Assembly: GCA_001972305.1 (NCBI GenBank)
Contig: BDDD01001651.1
Coordinates: 124,001-188,000, forward strand
Reading direction: 5' to 3'
Source: Cephalotus follicularis
Lineage: Eukaryota > Streptophyta > Magnoliopsida > Oxalidales > Cephalotaceae
DNA: 64,000 nucleotides
Below are positions 25,407 to 36,890 of the stretch, one piece after another; positions within the stretch are counted from its first letter, which is position 1; every line of letters begins with the position of its first letter. Both the position numbers and the translations under genes were made by a program. The notes under the pieces are model-generated. The model was not told the origin of the DNA. It saw only the letters and a list, made by a program, of their open reading frames with translations, and did not search any database.

Positions 25407-28400
25407 GTATTTCCCTTTGCTATTCTCGGAAATTAAGATGCTCTTCGTTTCTGATCCGGACATTGCTTTTGATTTGACCTAATTTGGTTCCAATGATCCA
25501 ATTGGGAGAACTGTATGAGTTATTTCTAGCTGTACTTGTTTCTGAAATGCATTTATATTTTGGGGGGCTGAAAATTTCTAACTTCCACAAATATAACAAT
25601 AAATGAATAATCTACCATAAAACTTTGAACGGAATCATTTATTACTGTTGTTTATAATCAATGACTTCTACAATTGGTTTGTATTTGTCTACATGGTCAC
25701 CTTGTTATCTTAATAAAAAAATCTAGCTAATATATTTCATTCTCCTTTTATTTTATTTGAAGTCAATCAAAATCTCTTACTTTATTAACGAGACATTAGA
25801 ATATAGTAGTTTGCATGAGATGGTAAAAAGGTAGTTTGCATGGGAAATATCTTGCCCTGTCCGGCGCAGGCTTATAAAGCACACCTTACTAATGTCAGAT
25901 GCAGTCACACATGGATGTTGAGTGTCCTGGAAATTGGTTATCAATGGCATATTGGTCACACTGCCCAGCAAATATTTGATCAAGAAATCTAATCGTTATA
26001 CTGTTGATATTCTGATGTCAGCCTATTTGATCCTATATTTTGGGCTGTATTTGAAAACTTGTTGGTGGTATCAGCTATTATATTATGGTTGTGCTCGTGT
26101 GTGCAAGCAGGAGAATCATGAATGATGTTTTAGAGTTTAATAAGAATATTTTTTTTTTTTGTTTGAGTTATCTCAACCAATTGGAAGCTTTCTTTGTGTG
26201 TCATTTTGAGCTATTTCAACCTACTAGGACTGACACTGGGCAGATAAATTAATGATGCCTGGGTGTAGTTTGATGGATTTCTTTTGAATGTTGGTTTGCA
26301 TATGCAATTGATCCTCTTATTTATATTATCTTTTCAATTTTACTAGTTAAAAATTTATGACTATTGCGACATAGTTGGCATCTAAAACCTTAGCATTCGT
26401 CCATCTGATTGATCCATCTGATAGTTTCTTTATGGTAACAGATTAAACCCCTTGTGGCTCCAACAAAAGCTATCATGGAAGCTCACGTTACGGCTTACCA
26501 ATGGCATGAGTTCTTCCCTCGAGGTAATGTCATGTGTGAAATGAATGCTTCTTGTTTTGTGAAAATGTTTTTAATATCATCTGCTGTTTGCAGCCAAACA
26601 CAACATCGGTGTTGTGATTGCACTATGGGCTCCGATTGTCATTGTATGTTCAAATATATTCTGGTACCACACAGTCCATTCCGTATCTTAAACGTCTCTA
26701 TCTTCCTTCTGATGGTAGCAACTATTTTCAGGTCTATTTTATGGATACTCAGATTTGGTATGCCATCTTCTCCACTATATTTGGAGGTATATATGGAGCT
26801 TTCCGCCGTCTTGGGGAGGTTTGCTCAGCTTCTTGTTCTTTATATATTTGTATCTCACGTTTTTTTTTGCCTTTGGCCAATCAAATGATGTGCTTTACCA
26901 GTTAGTGGAATTATGATGGCAATTTAACAATATTCTAGCCCGTTTTACACTCGTACTACTATATACAAGGGCACAAGAGAAGTAACGCATGCAGGGTATC
27001 TCCTAATGTGAACAAAAATATGAAGTTAATGATAAAGCTGTATTTGATATACAAACAGATGTGATTTCCATTAAAAAAGTTGGTCTGCCCTGAATTTTAG
27101 GATTTAATCTTGAAATGGTTACCCGTTGGTTCTCGTTCACTTTCAGATTCGGACTTTGGGAATGCTGAGGTCTAGATTTCAATCCTTACCTGGTGCTCTT
27201 AATGCCAACTTGATTCCAAAGGAAAAGAACGAAAGGATTAAGAAGGGACTAAAGGCTGCTTTCTCTCGTAAATTTGATGAGGTTTGGTGACTCCTGTGTC
27301 ATTGGCCCTCATACCTGATGATGAGTTTAGATCTTCTTCAATTGGCACTCCTTAAATTATTAGATTCTCTAAAAGTCCTGTCCTAGAATCATGTTGAATT
27401 GGTTGGTTATTTCAGATCCCATCTAGTAAAGAGACAGAGGCAGCAAAGTTCGCTCAGATGTGGAACGAAATAATAAATAGTTTCAGAGAGGAGGATCTGA
27501 TTAGTAATAGGTAACAGTATTATATCCAAACCTTGAAACTTGTCCTGTTTAACTCTTGAAATTTCCAATGCTTATGTTCATCAATTTGCAGGGAAATGAA
27601 CCTGTTACTTGTACCGTATTCAGCTGATCCTGATTTAAATCTTATCCAGTGGCCTCCTTTTTTGCTTGCCAGCAAGGTATATGTACTCCTCATTTGATGT
27701 CCTATTTATCTACCTCCAACCTATATTTTTACTCTGCTTCTTTTCCCTGTAGATCCCAATAGCATTGGATATGGCAAAAGATAGCAATGGAAATGACCGT
27801 GAGTTGAAGAAGAGATTGAATGCAGACGGTTACATGCACTGTGCAGTTCGAGAGTGCTATGCTTCATTTAAAAATATTATTAATTTTTTGGTTTTGGGTG
27901 AACGTGAAAAAAGGTATATATGAAATGTTTAATCAAAAGGGAAGAGAATAAATTCTATGCTGATATGTTCCAGAGTTTAGCTGATGGTTTGTTTTACCAG
28001 GGTTATTAGTGAGATTTTCTTCAAAGTTGATGAACATATACAGAAGGACAATCTGATAACTGAATTGAACATGAGTGCTCTCCCTAGCCTCTATGAACAG
28101 TTTGTTAAGCTCATTGATTATTTGGTAAGTTCTTTTTTCCTAAAAAAAAAATGTTTTATAAACCAAAGGTTAGTTACAAGTTGTAACTGAATCAGTCTAA
28201 TTACGACAGGAAACAAATAAAGAAGAGGACACGGATCAAGTTGTTATAGTCTTGCTCAACATGCTAGAGTTTGTTACCAGAGACATAATGGAGGATGAAG
28301 TTCCTGGGTAAATCATTTGGATGCAACTACCTTTAAGCATGTCGTTTTTTTATGTTATTATTATTATTTGATCAATAGTTTCTTTGCATAGTTTGCTAGA

Positions 28401-29645
28401 TTCAAGCCATGGCAGATCTTATGGAAATCATGAGGGAATGATACCCCTTGATCAACGAGAGAAGGCTTTCCGTGATCTTAGATTTCCAGTTACTGAAACA
28501 GAAGCTTGGAGAGAAAAAGTAAGTTTCTCGTACTTATCTGTGTGGTACGATATGGAAAAGGCACTATTTCGTTCACAAGAAACCAAATATAAGCTTACGA
28601 CGTAGAGTCGCATAAATCCCTTGTAACTAGTTTCTCATCTTGCGTATTTTTGTTTATCTTTCCTTTTCTCTTTTACGTCTTTCAATTATTGAGAAAATTG
28701 TTTGAGGATTTCATGTAAAACTCTCTTATATAAATACATTATTTCCTTCAGATTAGGAGGCTTCATTTGTTGCTTACTGTGAAAGAATCTGCCATGGATG
28801 TGCCTTCTAATTTGGAAGCTAGGAGGCGCATATCTTTCTTTTCCAATTCACTGTTCATGGACATGCCTCCTGCACCCAAAGTTCGGAATATGCTTTCCTT
28901 CTCGTAAGCCCTATTTACATTGGACTATCCACTATCTTTGTTGGAGATATTGAGAATTTACTTTTATGTACACTTGCTTTCCATATTGCAGCAACTCCTG
29001 AATATTTCAAGTTATGATATCCACCTTAGTTTCGCATAATTATTTACTGTTTGAAATTGCAATACTTGCTTTATTAATATTGTCAAACTGAAGCTATATG
29101 AAGCAGGATTTGTCCTCATCTTGGTTGTACATACACATTATCCAGCACTGGTTTGCTAAAGAATAGTATGGCAGATATGTTTCGTACCTAAAATCATGCT
29201 TGCATTGATTTCTGAACACCTTTATGTTTGTAACTTCTTTTGCCAGTGTTCTGACTCCTTACTATTCGGAGGACGTTCTTTTCTCCATAAATGGCCTGGA
29301 AAAACAAAATGAAGATGGAATTTCTATCCTTTTCTACCTGCAAAAGATCTTTCCAGGTTTATTATATATTCATCATTAGATCTAAAATCACACCATTTTC
29401 TAATAGAGTAAGCTGTTAGATAGCGGGTTGTTTCATAGTACTTTGAAGTGACATGCACTTAACTGGATTTGTCATTTTATGCAGATGAATGGACAAACTT
29501 TCTTGAAAGGGTTAATTGTGGCAGCGAAGAAGAACTCAGAGCACATGAAGAACTTGAAGAAGAACTTCGTCTATGGGCATCATATAGAGGCCAAACATTG
29601 ACTAAAACCGGTACACTCTCTTTCTCTGTCACACACACTCACACT

Positions 29646-29719
<74 letters not shown>

Positions 29720-32700
29720 AAAATAGTTGGCTACCAATGTGGATAAACCTCTTATTACGGACAATTGTGATATTTTTATATCTTGTCCCATATTACACAG
29801 TCAGGTGAGTTGCTTGTGCATTTTTAAATAATGACTAATACTTGACATAACATGGATGTGTCACATTAAGTATACGTAGAAGTTGCTCCACACTAGTGTG
29901 AAGCCAAGTTTGTTTATATATAATTATATAGGGATAGCTTATATAAATTTTATAAATCCAATTGTAGGATTTGATGTTCAATATAGGTAGATTATATATG
30001 TTAGTTTTCAAATTTATTGAATGTCTTTAACTATTTCATTTACATATAATAATTTCAACCGTCTTATGATTATATCATATACATATACAATGGAATATCT
30101 ACAGATATCCGATCAGCTTGAAATATAACATGTATGATCTGCATAGATAAAACAATAAATCCAACATTGAATTGATAAAATATAAATCATAGAACTTGAT
30201 TAGGAGTAGCTTTCATACTCATTAACCCATCCATATATATACCTTCATATGACAATGAACATTTGTCTGTGCATCTGTTCTGCACTTCCACACAGTACGA
30301 GGCATGATGTATTTTATATAAAAAGGACTTAAAATTCATGTTTACCTTCATATGACAATGAACATTTGCCTGTGCATCTGTTCTGCACTTCCACACAGTA
30401 CGAGGCATGATGTATTACCGAAAAGCTTTGGAACTTCAAGCCTTTCTTGATATGGCGAAGGATGATGGTAATTTTCAGAAACTTGGCCATGAACTTGCAA
30501 TTGTTTAGTGTATTGTAAAGGTTGACAAATTATTCTTCTAATTGATATTCAGAATTAATGAAAGGCTATAAGGATGTTGAGTTAAATAAAGAGGAACAGT
30601 CAAAGAGTGAGAGGTCACTGTGGTCACAATGTCAAGCAGTAGCTGATATGAAGTTCACGTATGTGGTGTCGTGCCAGCAATATGGTATTCATAAACGATC
30701 TGGTGATGCTCGTGCCAAAGACATTCTAAGGCTTATGATAACGTATATGACCTATATTTTACTTAAAATTTTCAATTTTCAATTTTTTTTGGTGATGAAT
30801 TGTTGCTTATGTGGAAATACTCCCCATGTTGTAGGTACCCATCTCTACGTGTAGCTTACATTGATGAGGTTGAAGAAACAAGTAAAGATAAATCCCAAAA
30901 GACTCAGAAGGTTTATTATTCGGCTCTTGTGAAAGCTGCGCCACCGACTAAATCTATAGATTCTTCCGAGACAGTTCAAAATTTAGATCAGGTTTGAGGC
31001 CTGGTATATTTTGTAAATATTACTCCAGAAATCGAATAACCTTGCTAAGTTTTTGGAGAGCTTAAAGATTTTTTTGCTAAGCTTTAACAAGTGCTCATAG
31101 CATTGAGTTGCTACACTTGAAGTTTTTGAAATTTTATCACAATTACATGAGACTTTCTTACCATTAACTTAAGAGTATCTCTAGTACGATAGTATTAGCT
31201 TTATCAAATACTAGATTGCTTCTGATGTATTACTTCAAAGTTCCTAGATGTTTAGTTCTATTAAAAAGCTTGCTAAAACTAAGTTCTTTTTATTTTATTT
31301 TATTTTATTATTTCTGATTATATTGATTTTTCCCCCCTATAAAATGCCCTTGTTAAAGGAATGTTATTGATGATTTGTCCTGATTATCGGTTGATATGTT
31401 AATATTTGTCTGTCTCTTGAGTAATAAGATCTAGATGGAACCCAACCCTAATAACATTTGGCAAAAGATTTAAAACTAATTAAGCATTTAAGTGTCATCG
31501 TTTCCCTTTGCCGTTTCACTTTTATAGCTTTTGACCTATCTTTATTGTTTCTTATTGTTTTCTATTCTAGTAAAACTCTGGCATTGCATTTTGTGTGAAT
31601 TGTAATTTCATATTCTAGAGATGTGCTACCATTTCTGCTCATACAACAAAAGAACTACTCAGTTTTGGATCCCCCAATACTTGCTTATATAGCCTAGGTG
31701 GCCCTAGTACATAGCTGATAAAAGAAGCAGGAGAAGCTTGGGTTCTTGGAAATTATTTGTGGTTTAGATATATTTTCTGCTTCTTTGTAATAGTGGTGTA
31801 TCGAGAATTTGGTGTCAGCTATATGTTAAGAAAATTGTGTTCCTATGTTGGCTCTACATGAATAACATGGTTAGCAACCTATTTGGAGACCCTCTTTCCC
31901 ATTATTTTCTTGGCAGTTCTATGTTCATTGACATTGATGAGTTATAAGGCACTGTATTCCATGCATTATATGTACGATTTTGATATATGTCAAGCAATCA
32001 ATCACACAGAAAAATAGCGATGAAGTAAAAGACACAGAGTTATCCAGGTTCACCCCAATTTAGGGCTACGTCCTGCACAAGGAGATTTTACTATAGATTC
32101 AATAGTCTCCTCATACCAGTCTCTGTTACAATGAGAAACTCTCATAAGAGATTGTTTATATAGGCAACACTAGAAAACCCTAGCATTCAAGTAGTTATTC
32201 ATGGGCCAAGCCCAAACTACTAATATAAAATATATAAAACCAGGTTTGCATCCAATTAAGAAAACCTGGTGACCTTTCGGGGGTTAGGGTCATAGGCGTA
32301 CTGTTGATATGTCGAAGTAGATACCAACTCCAACATTATAACATGTTTTGATTTATTAACTGTTTGTTTGTATTTCCTTGTACAGGTCATTTATCGGATA
32401 AAGCTTCCTGGAGATGCAATTTTGGGTGAGGGGAAACCAGAAAATCAAAATCACGCTATTATTTTCACTCGTGGGGAAGGATTGCAAACAATAGATATGA
32501 ACCAGGTAGTACCTTGAATAATAGGCTTAAATTTATCAACGAACCGAGTTCTTTGCAAAACTCAGGTTGTTAAATATGTAACTCTAGGATAACTACATGG
32601 AAGAGGCTTTCAAAATGAGGAACCTGCTGCAAGAATTCCTTGAAAGACATTATAGTGTCAGACAACCTACAATACTTGGACTTAGGGAGCATATATTCAC

Positions 32701-35700
32701 TGGCAGGTAATCATATTTGTCCTGTTCATAAGAAAGTGGACTGTGGTTGCATTTCCGCTGGTAGTTAGCGATTGACATGAGTTATTCATCAGATTTATTT
32801 GTTTATGTGTGCAGTGTTTCATCTCTTGCGTGGTTTATGTCAAATCAGGAGACTAGTTTTGTAACTATTGGGCAGAGATTACTGGCTAACCCTTTGAGGT
32901 AAACTTTTTATTTTCTGTTTCCTTTTTTATTTATTAGTATTATCTTCATGAATATGCTTTAAAAAATATGTAAATATCATGTGCTTGCTGCCAAGAGGCA
33001 CTCCAACTATGCTTTTACTTTGGTTTTAGCATAGTATGATAGTGAATGATGCTTTATGTGTAGAGTAGGCATGTTTTATCATTGTCCATGCATTATTCAT
33101 AATGAACTTCATATGTTGTCACAAATTGCAAATGGGTTTTAAAGCATGACATGATGTGAAATATATTGGCCAATAGATAAACAATCATGGGAAATTTGTA
33201 CTTTCTAGAGGATTGAGAAACATTATTGTAATACCTTCAACTCGGGTACTTCCTTCTGGGTTGGCTCCATTTTGACTTGGTTTTAATTGTAGAGTTGTTG
33301 AATATTCGCACTGCTGAAATGTTCTGTTTCTGGATTTTTTTAGTCCTTTTTTTTTCCTGTCAAATTTGGTCCTATTTTATTTATTTTGATGGTTAGATTT
33401 GTTGGCCTGACCAATATATTACAGAGCAGTACAATATCATTACCGAGTTTTGACCTGTATTCTCTAGAAACTCCGGTCCAAGGGTCAAATATCCTCCACC
33501 CAAGTTGGCACCTAATCTACTTCAGTATGCACTAGCCTGAAATTAGTTTTAGTTATGACTATGGAATGTAAAACCAGAATGTAAAGTAGTTCAAATATTT
33601 CATTTTTAATTCATTGAATGTATGAAACCAGAAATACTATTGGGTACAGGCTGGAGTTCAAGAGTATAAATTTTCTCCCTCAAAAAAAAAAAAAAGTGTA
33701 AATAAAATTTTTCCAAGAGTGATGGACCTTAAAAGTCGAAGTAGATTATGTTCAGATATTGTTTGGTCAAACAATTCTTGGGTTGCCTTTTGAACTCATG
33801 GGCTGAGATTGCAATAAGCATATGAACTACACTTATCACTATTGGGTAATTGGTATGAGGGTGGTGCAGGTATGTAAAAGCCGTTTTAAAACACCCCCAT
33901 CACATTATACTACTCACTGTTTTGTTTCTCTGGGTTATTTCAAATAATTTAATATGCTGACTGGATACTTTGGCGCTGCTTGTTCAGAGTCCGGTTCCAC
34001 TATGGTCATCCAGATGTTTTTGATAGATTGTTTCACATTACAAGAGGAGGTGTTAGCAAAGCTTCTAAAGTCATCAATTTGAGCGAGGACATATTTGCAG
34101 GCACTGTCATAAATTTTTGTCTTTTAGTTAATGAATTTTAAAGTTTTGGTTTCATGACTCAACTTTTGCATGCCTTTATTTTGTTTCAGGTTTCAATTCT
34201 ACACTTCGTGAAGGCAGTGTCACTCATCATGAATATATACAAGTTGGTAAAGGGAGAGATGTAGGCCTTAACCAGATTTCCATGTTTGAGGCAAAGATAG
34301 CTAATGGGAATGGTGAACAGACTTTAAGTCGAGACATATATAGGCTTGGGCATCGGTTTGATTTCTTCCGAATGCTGTCGTGCTATTTCACTACAGTTGG
34401 TTTCTATGTCAGTACTTTGGTGCGTATGAGATACACCTTCTTTTACCTTATATGATATGGTTCCTTGAATTTCTGAAACACTCTGGTTCTGTTTTGACAG
34501 TTAACTGTGCTCACAGTCTATGTGTTTCTTTATGGCCGCCTCTATCTCGTTCTCAGTGGACTTGAAAAAGCACTGAGTAGTCAAAATGGTATTCGAGACA
34601 ATAAGCCTCTTCAAGTAGCTCTTGCTTCTCAGTCTTTTGTGCAAATTGGTTTTTTGATGGCCTTACCTATGATGATGGAAATTGGTCTGGAAAGGGGGTT
34701 TCGTAATGCATTAAGTGATTTCATACTGATGCAATTACAGTTAGCCACTGTTTTTTTCACATTTTCTCTTGCCACAAAAACCCACTATTATGGGAGAACA
34801 TTGCTCCATGGGGGCGCACAATACCGAGGTACAGGTCGTGGTTTTGTAGTGTTCCATGCCAAATTTGCAGATAATTATAGGCTTTACTCTCGAAGCCACT
34901 TTGTCAAGGGAATTGAACTGATTATGTTACTTCTTGTGTACCATATATTTGGTCAATCATATAGAGGTGTAGTTGCATATATCTTGATCACTGTATCAAT
35001 GTGGTTCATGGTGGGGACATGGCTGTTTGCTCCTTTCCTGTTCAATCCATCAGGCTTTGAGTGGCAAAAGATTGTTGACGACTGGACAGATTGGAATAAG
35101 TGGATCAGCAACCGTGGGGGGATTGGTGTTCCTCCAGAAAAGAGTTGGGAGTCCTGGTGGGAGAAGGAACAAGATCATCTCCGTTTTACTGGGAAGCGTG
35201 GCATCATCGTTGAGATATTACTAGCATTGCGTTTTTTCATCTATCAGTTTGGACTTGTATATCACCTGACCATTACCAGGCATACCAAAAGTTTTCTGGT
35301 ATTATCCTTATGTCTGAAGTTTTATATTTTAGCAATATGTTTGAAAATATTTGTAAAATCTGAATATACTTTTGACTGGGATTACAGATTTATGGTGCTT
35401 CATGGCTTGTGATCTTTATAATTCTGTTTGTGGTAAAGGTGAGCACCAAAGCTTCCGACTCCTTCGATAATAACTTCAAATAGCAGTACTTATATAATAT
35501 GTAATTATGTATATATATACATGCATACATTTATTTATTCATCCATATGTTTTTGGAAGTATGCAAATGAATTTCTCTGCCTAAAAGTTACCATGTGGAA
35601 GCTTTCTACTGGGTGTAGATTGTGAAGATGTTTGATCATTGCTAATTTCTTATAGCTCTGCTTGTGCCACTTTGGATGTCTTCCCTGGGAAAACAAACCT

Positions 35701-36636
35701 AGTTTATAACTTGTTTTGAATAGCTTTCAAAAAAGCTCCTCATTCTGAAACTGGACACTTTCTAGCATTTTGCTCAAATAGCTTTTGTGGTATTCTTGGG
35801 AGGGAAAAGTGAACCATTAAGCTGTAGTATATTCAGAGATCTGAACGCCTGATATTAACCTTATTCGGAGAAACTCACCAGTTGTGGATTGGTTTGTATT
35901 TTATATTGTTTTAGCTTTTAATAATTAACGCAGGTCTTTAGTTGAATACATCTCAATAGCATTGTTAAATTATTGCAGGCTGTGTCTGTTGGAAGGCGTC
36001 GATTCAGTGCAGACTTCCAGCTTGTGTTTCGGCTGATCAAGGGCCTGATATTCCTATCATTTGTTTCCATTTTCATTACTTTAGTAGCACTGCTTCATAT
36101 GACCTTTACGGATATCATAGTGTGCATTCTTGCATTCATGCCAACCGGATGGGGGTTGCTGCTGGTTAGTGAATTATTTAGTGCTCGATTGTGTTTTCTC
36201 ACTGTTGTTACTCCTTTAATTCTTAAGATACAAGGCATGCTGATATTATTGCGCATTGGCATAGCCACATTAAGTAAAACTAAATGTTTTCATTGCATTT
36301 ATGCTTTATTATATGCTTGCTACTGGCAATTATCCTTGATTTCAGAATATGCTTTTGATTTGCCTTCTGGTCGTTCCTTGAATGTAGATTGCGCAAGCTT
36401 GTAAACCTCTCGTTTATCGAGCTGGGATTTGGGGCTCAGTTCGAACACTTGCTTGCGGTTATGAATTAGTGATGGGCTTGCTCCTATTTACTCCCGTTGC
36501 ATTCTTGGCATGGTTCCCATTTGTTTCAGAATTTCAGACAAGAATGCTGTTCAATCAAGCATTTAGCAGAGGGTTACAGATTTCCCGCATCCTTGGTGGA
36601 CAGAGGAAGGATCGCTCCGCCAAGAGTAGGGAGTAA
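18032..36636 (+). CDS. CALS3: Callose synthase (1,3-beta-glucan synthase), CALS3-like
   Basis: Plasma-membrane enzyme that makes 1,3-beta-glucan (callose) from UDP-glucose, used at cell plates, plasmodesmata, sieve plates and wounds. I could join 42 exons into one frame of 1,944 codons; the family is usually about 1,950. The start is AGATGGCACAGAG, whose product begins [11 protein letters not shown] and runs into the conserved [12 protein letters not shown]. In order: N-terminal Vta1-like region (about 40-185), FKS1-type domain (about 320-435, with [16 protein letters not shown]), six membrane segments (about 480-750), a large cytosolic loop (about 760-1500) within which the glucan synthase domain begins (about 1060-1800), then a C-terminal membrane cluster. 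The end is [10 protein letters not shown]...KSRE. Unusual residues: Ser839 where relatives have Trp (VPYSADPD) and Cys1885 in LACGYE where Arg is usual. The CALS3/GSL12 assignment rests on remembered similarity and could be a close paralogue. Confidence 0.93.
19815..19840. repeat. (TA)n microsatellite in intron 2
   Basis: A TA run lies 12-40 bases before the exon 3 acceptor at 19852. It could vary in length between individuals and sits close enough to touch the polypyrimidine region. Confidence 0.9.
29642..29716. repeat. (CT)n(CA)n compound microsatellite in intron 30
   Basis: A CT run passes directly into a CA run, starting about 30 bases after the exon 30 donor at 29611. The flanking TCACACACACTCACAC is an interrupted continuation. 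Confidence 0.95.
29880..30190. repeat. Dispersed AT-rich repeat copy in intron 30
   Basis: Phrases such as TAAATCCAATTGTAGGATTTG, TTTAACTATTTCATT, CAGATATCCGATCAGC and ACATGTATGATCT match, with divergence, those at 10080-10390 and 13650-13950. It therefore looks like a transposed repeat that landed in the intron. No clear ends were found. Confidence 0.45.
30241..30313 (+). repeat. Duplicated exon-31 acceptor, decoy copy
   Basis: This 73-base segment (polypyrimidine tract, CACACAG acceptor and the first 18 bases of exon 31) is repeated at 30344-30416 with a single mismatch (T/C). Splicing at this upstream AG (30294-30295) would read VRGMMYFI and then a stop, so only the downstream copy, acceptor ending 30398, keeps the protein intact. 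Confidence 0.9.
30344..30416 (+). repeat. Duplicated exon-31 acceptor, working copy
   Basis: Second copy of the 73-base unit, 103 bases downstream of the first. It continues into the full exon 31 and is the acceptor consistent with the conserved [10 protein letters not shown] sequence. Confidence 0.9.
31971..32335 (-). mobile_element. Copia-type solo LTR in intron 33
   Basis: 365 bp bounded by TG...CA with exact 5-bp duplications TTATA (31966-31970 and 32336-32340). On the minus strand it begins TGTTGGAGTTGG and contains GACGTAGCCCTAAATTGGG followed by GAACC, a phrase resembling the R-region of plant copia LTRs; an equivalent (GTGGACGTAGGTTAATTTG) occurs in the copia LTR at 57622. No coding content. 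It lies antisense to callose synthase. Confidence 0.85.
32386..36636 (+). other. CALS3: Callose synthase exons 34-42
   Basis: Exons: 32386-32505, 32588-32706, 32815-32898, 33988-34100, 34190-34419, 34501-35298, 35388-35438, 35979-36164, 36388-36636. They encode residues 1296-1944: the end of the catalytic loop ([53 protein letters not shown]) and the C-terminal membrane cluster. The 798-base exon 39 is the longest. The intron after exon 37 has a GC donor; the rest are GT-AG. Intron 33 (30992-32385) contains a solo LTR; intron 36 (32899-33987) and intron 40 (35439-35978) show no recognisable feature. Confidence 0.87.
34101..34102 (+). other. CALS3: GC splice donor of intron 37
   Basis: Exon 37 must end at 34100 (GCAG followed by GCACTG) to join the exon 38 start at 34190 and keep the invariant [14 protein letters not shown] frame. 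The downstream GT at 34106 would give the wrong frame. This is therefore a GC-AG intron, the commonest non-canonical U2 class. Confidence 0.8.
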
Positions 36637-36890
36637 ATGCATCCGGGGCAACATCCGCATAAATGTAAGATATATATTTTCTCTTTGCTTCTTACACTCA
36701 CGCCCAGGAAAAGCCATTGCAGTTGCTTTTTATAGGACTTGGTTTAGCACTAGAGAATATATACATACATGAATTGTCCTTATAGTTGTGCATTTTTGTA
36801 ATTATACCATGTAAAAGGGTATCTGTATGTAAAATATGATTTGTGCCCGCAAATTACAGATTGTATATGGATGTGGTTATTCAGTCAGTT
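36637..36890 (+). other. Probable 3' UTR of callose synthase
   Basis: Follows the TAA at 36634-36636. AT-rich with several AATATA/AATTAT-like elements but no single decisive poly(A) signal; the end is a guess. Confidence 0.35.

Larger units (their letters stand above)
26442..30991 (+). other. CALS3: Callose synthase exons 18-33
   Basis: Exons: 26442-26523, 26594-26643, 26732-26818, 27147-27281, 27416-27510, 27592-27676, 27753-27913, 28001-28124, 28210-28307, 28392-28518, 28752-28903, 29247-29356, 29485-29610, 30399-30467, 30553-30742, 30835-30991. They encode residues 680-1295: the last N-terminal membrane segments and most of the cytosolic catalytic loop, including [15 protein letters not shown] and [18 protein letters not shown]. 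All GT-AG. Intron 17 (25407-26441) is 1.0 kb and shows nothing recognisable. Intron 30 (29611-30398) holds a microsatellite, a dispersed repeat and a duplicated acceptor. Confidence 0.85.

Noticed and set aside
26644-26731. Read-through of 26594-26905 as one exon
   Set aside because: The frame would leave the conserved [12 protein letters not shown] sequence; an 88-base GT-AG intron restores it.
30296-30321. Upstream exon-31 acceptor as the normal splice site
   Set aside because: It reads into a stop after eight residues, while the downstream copy continues the conserved [10 protein letters not shown] segment.
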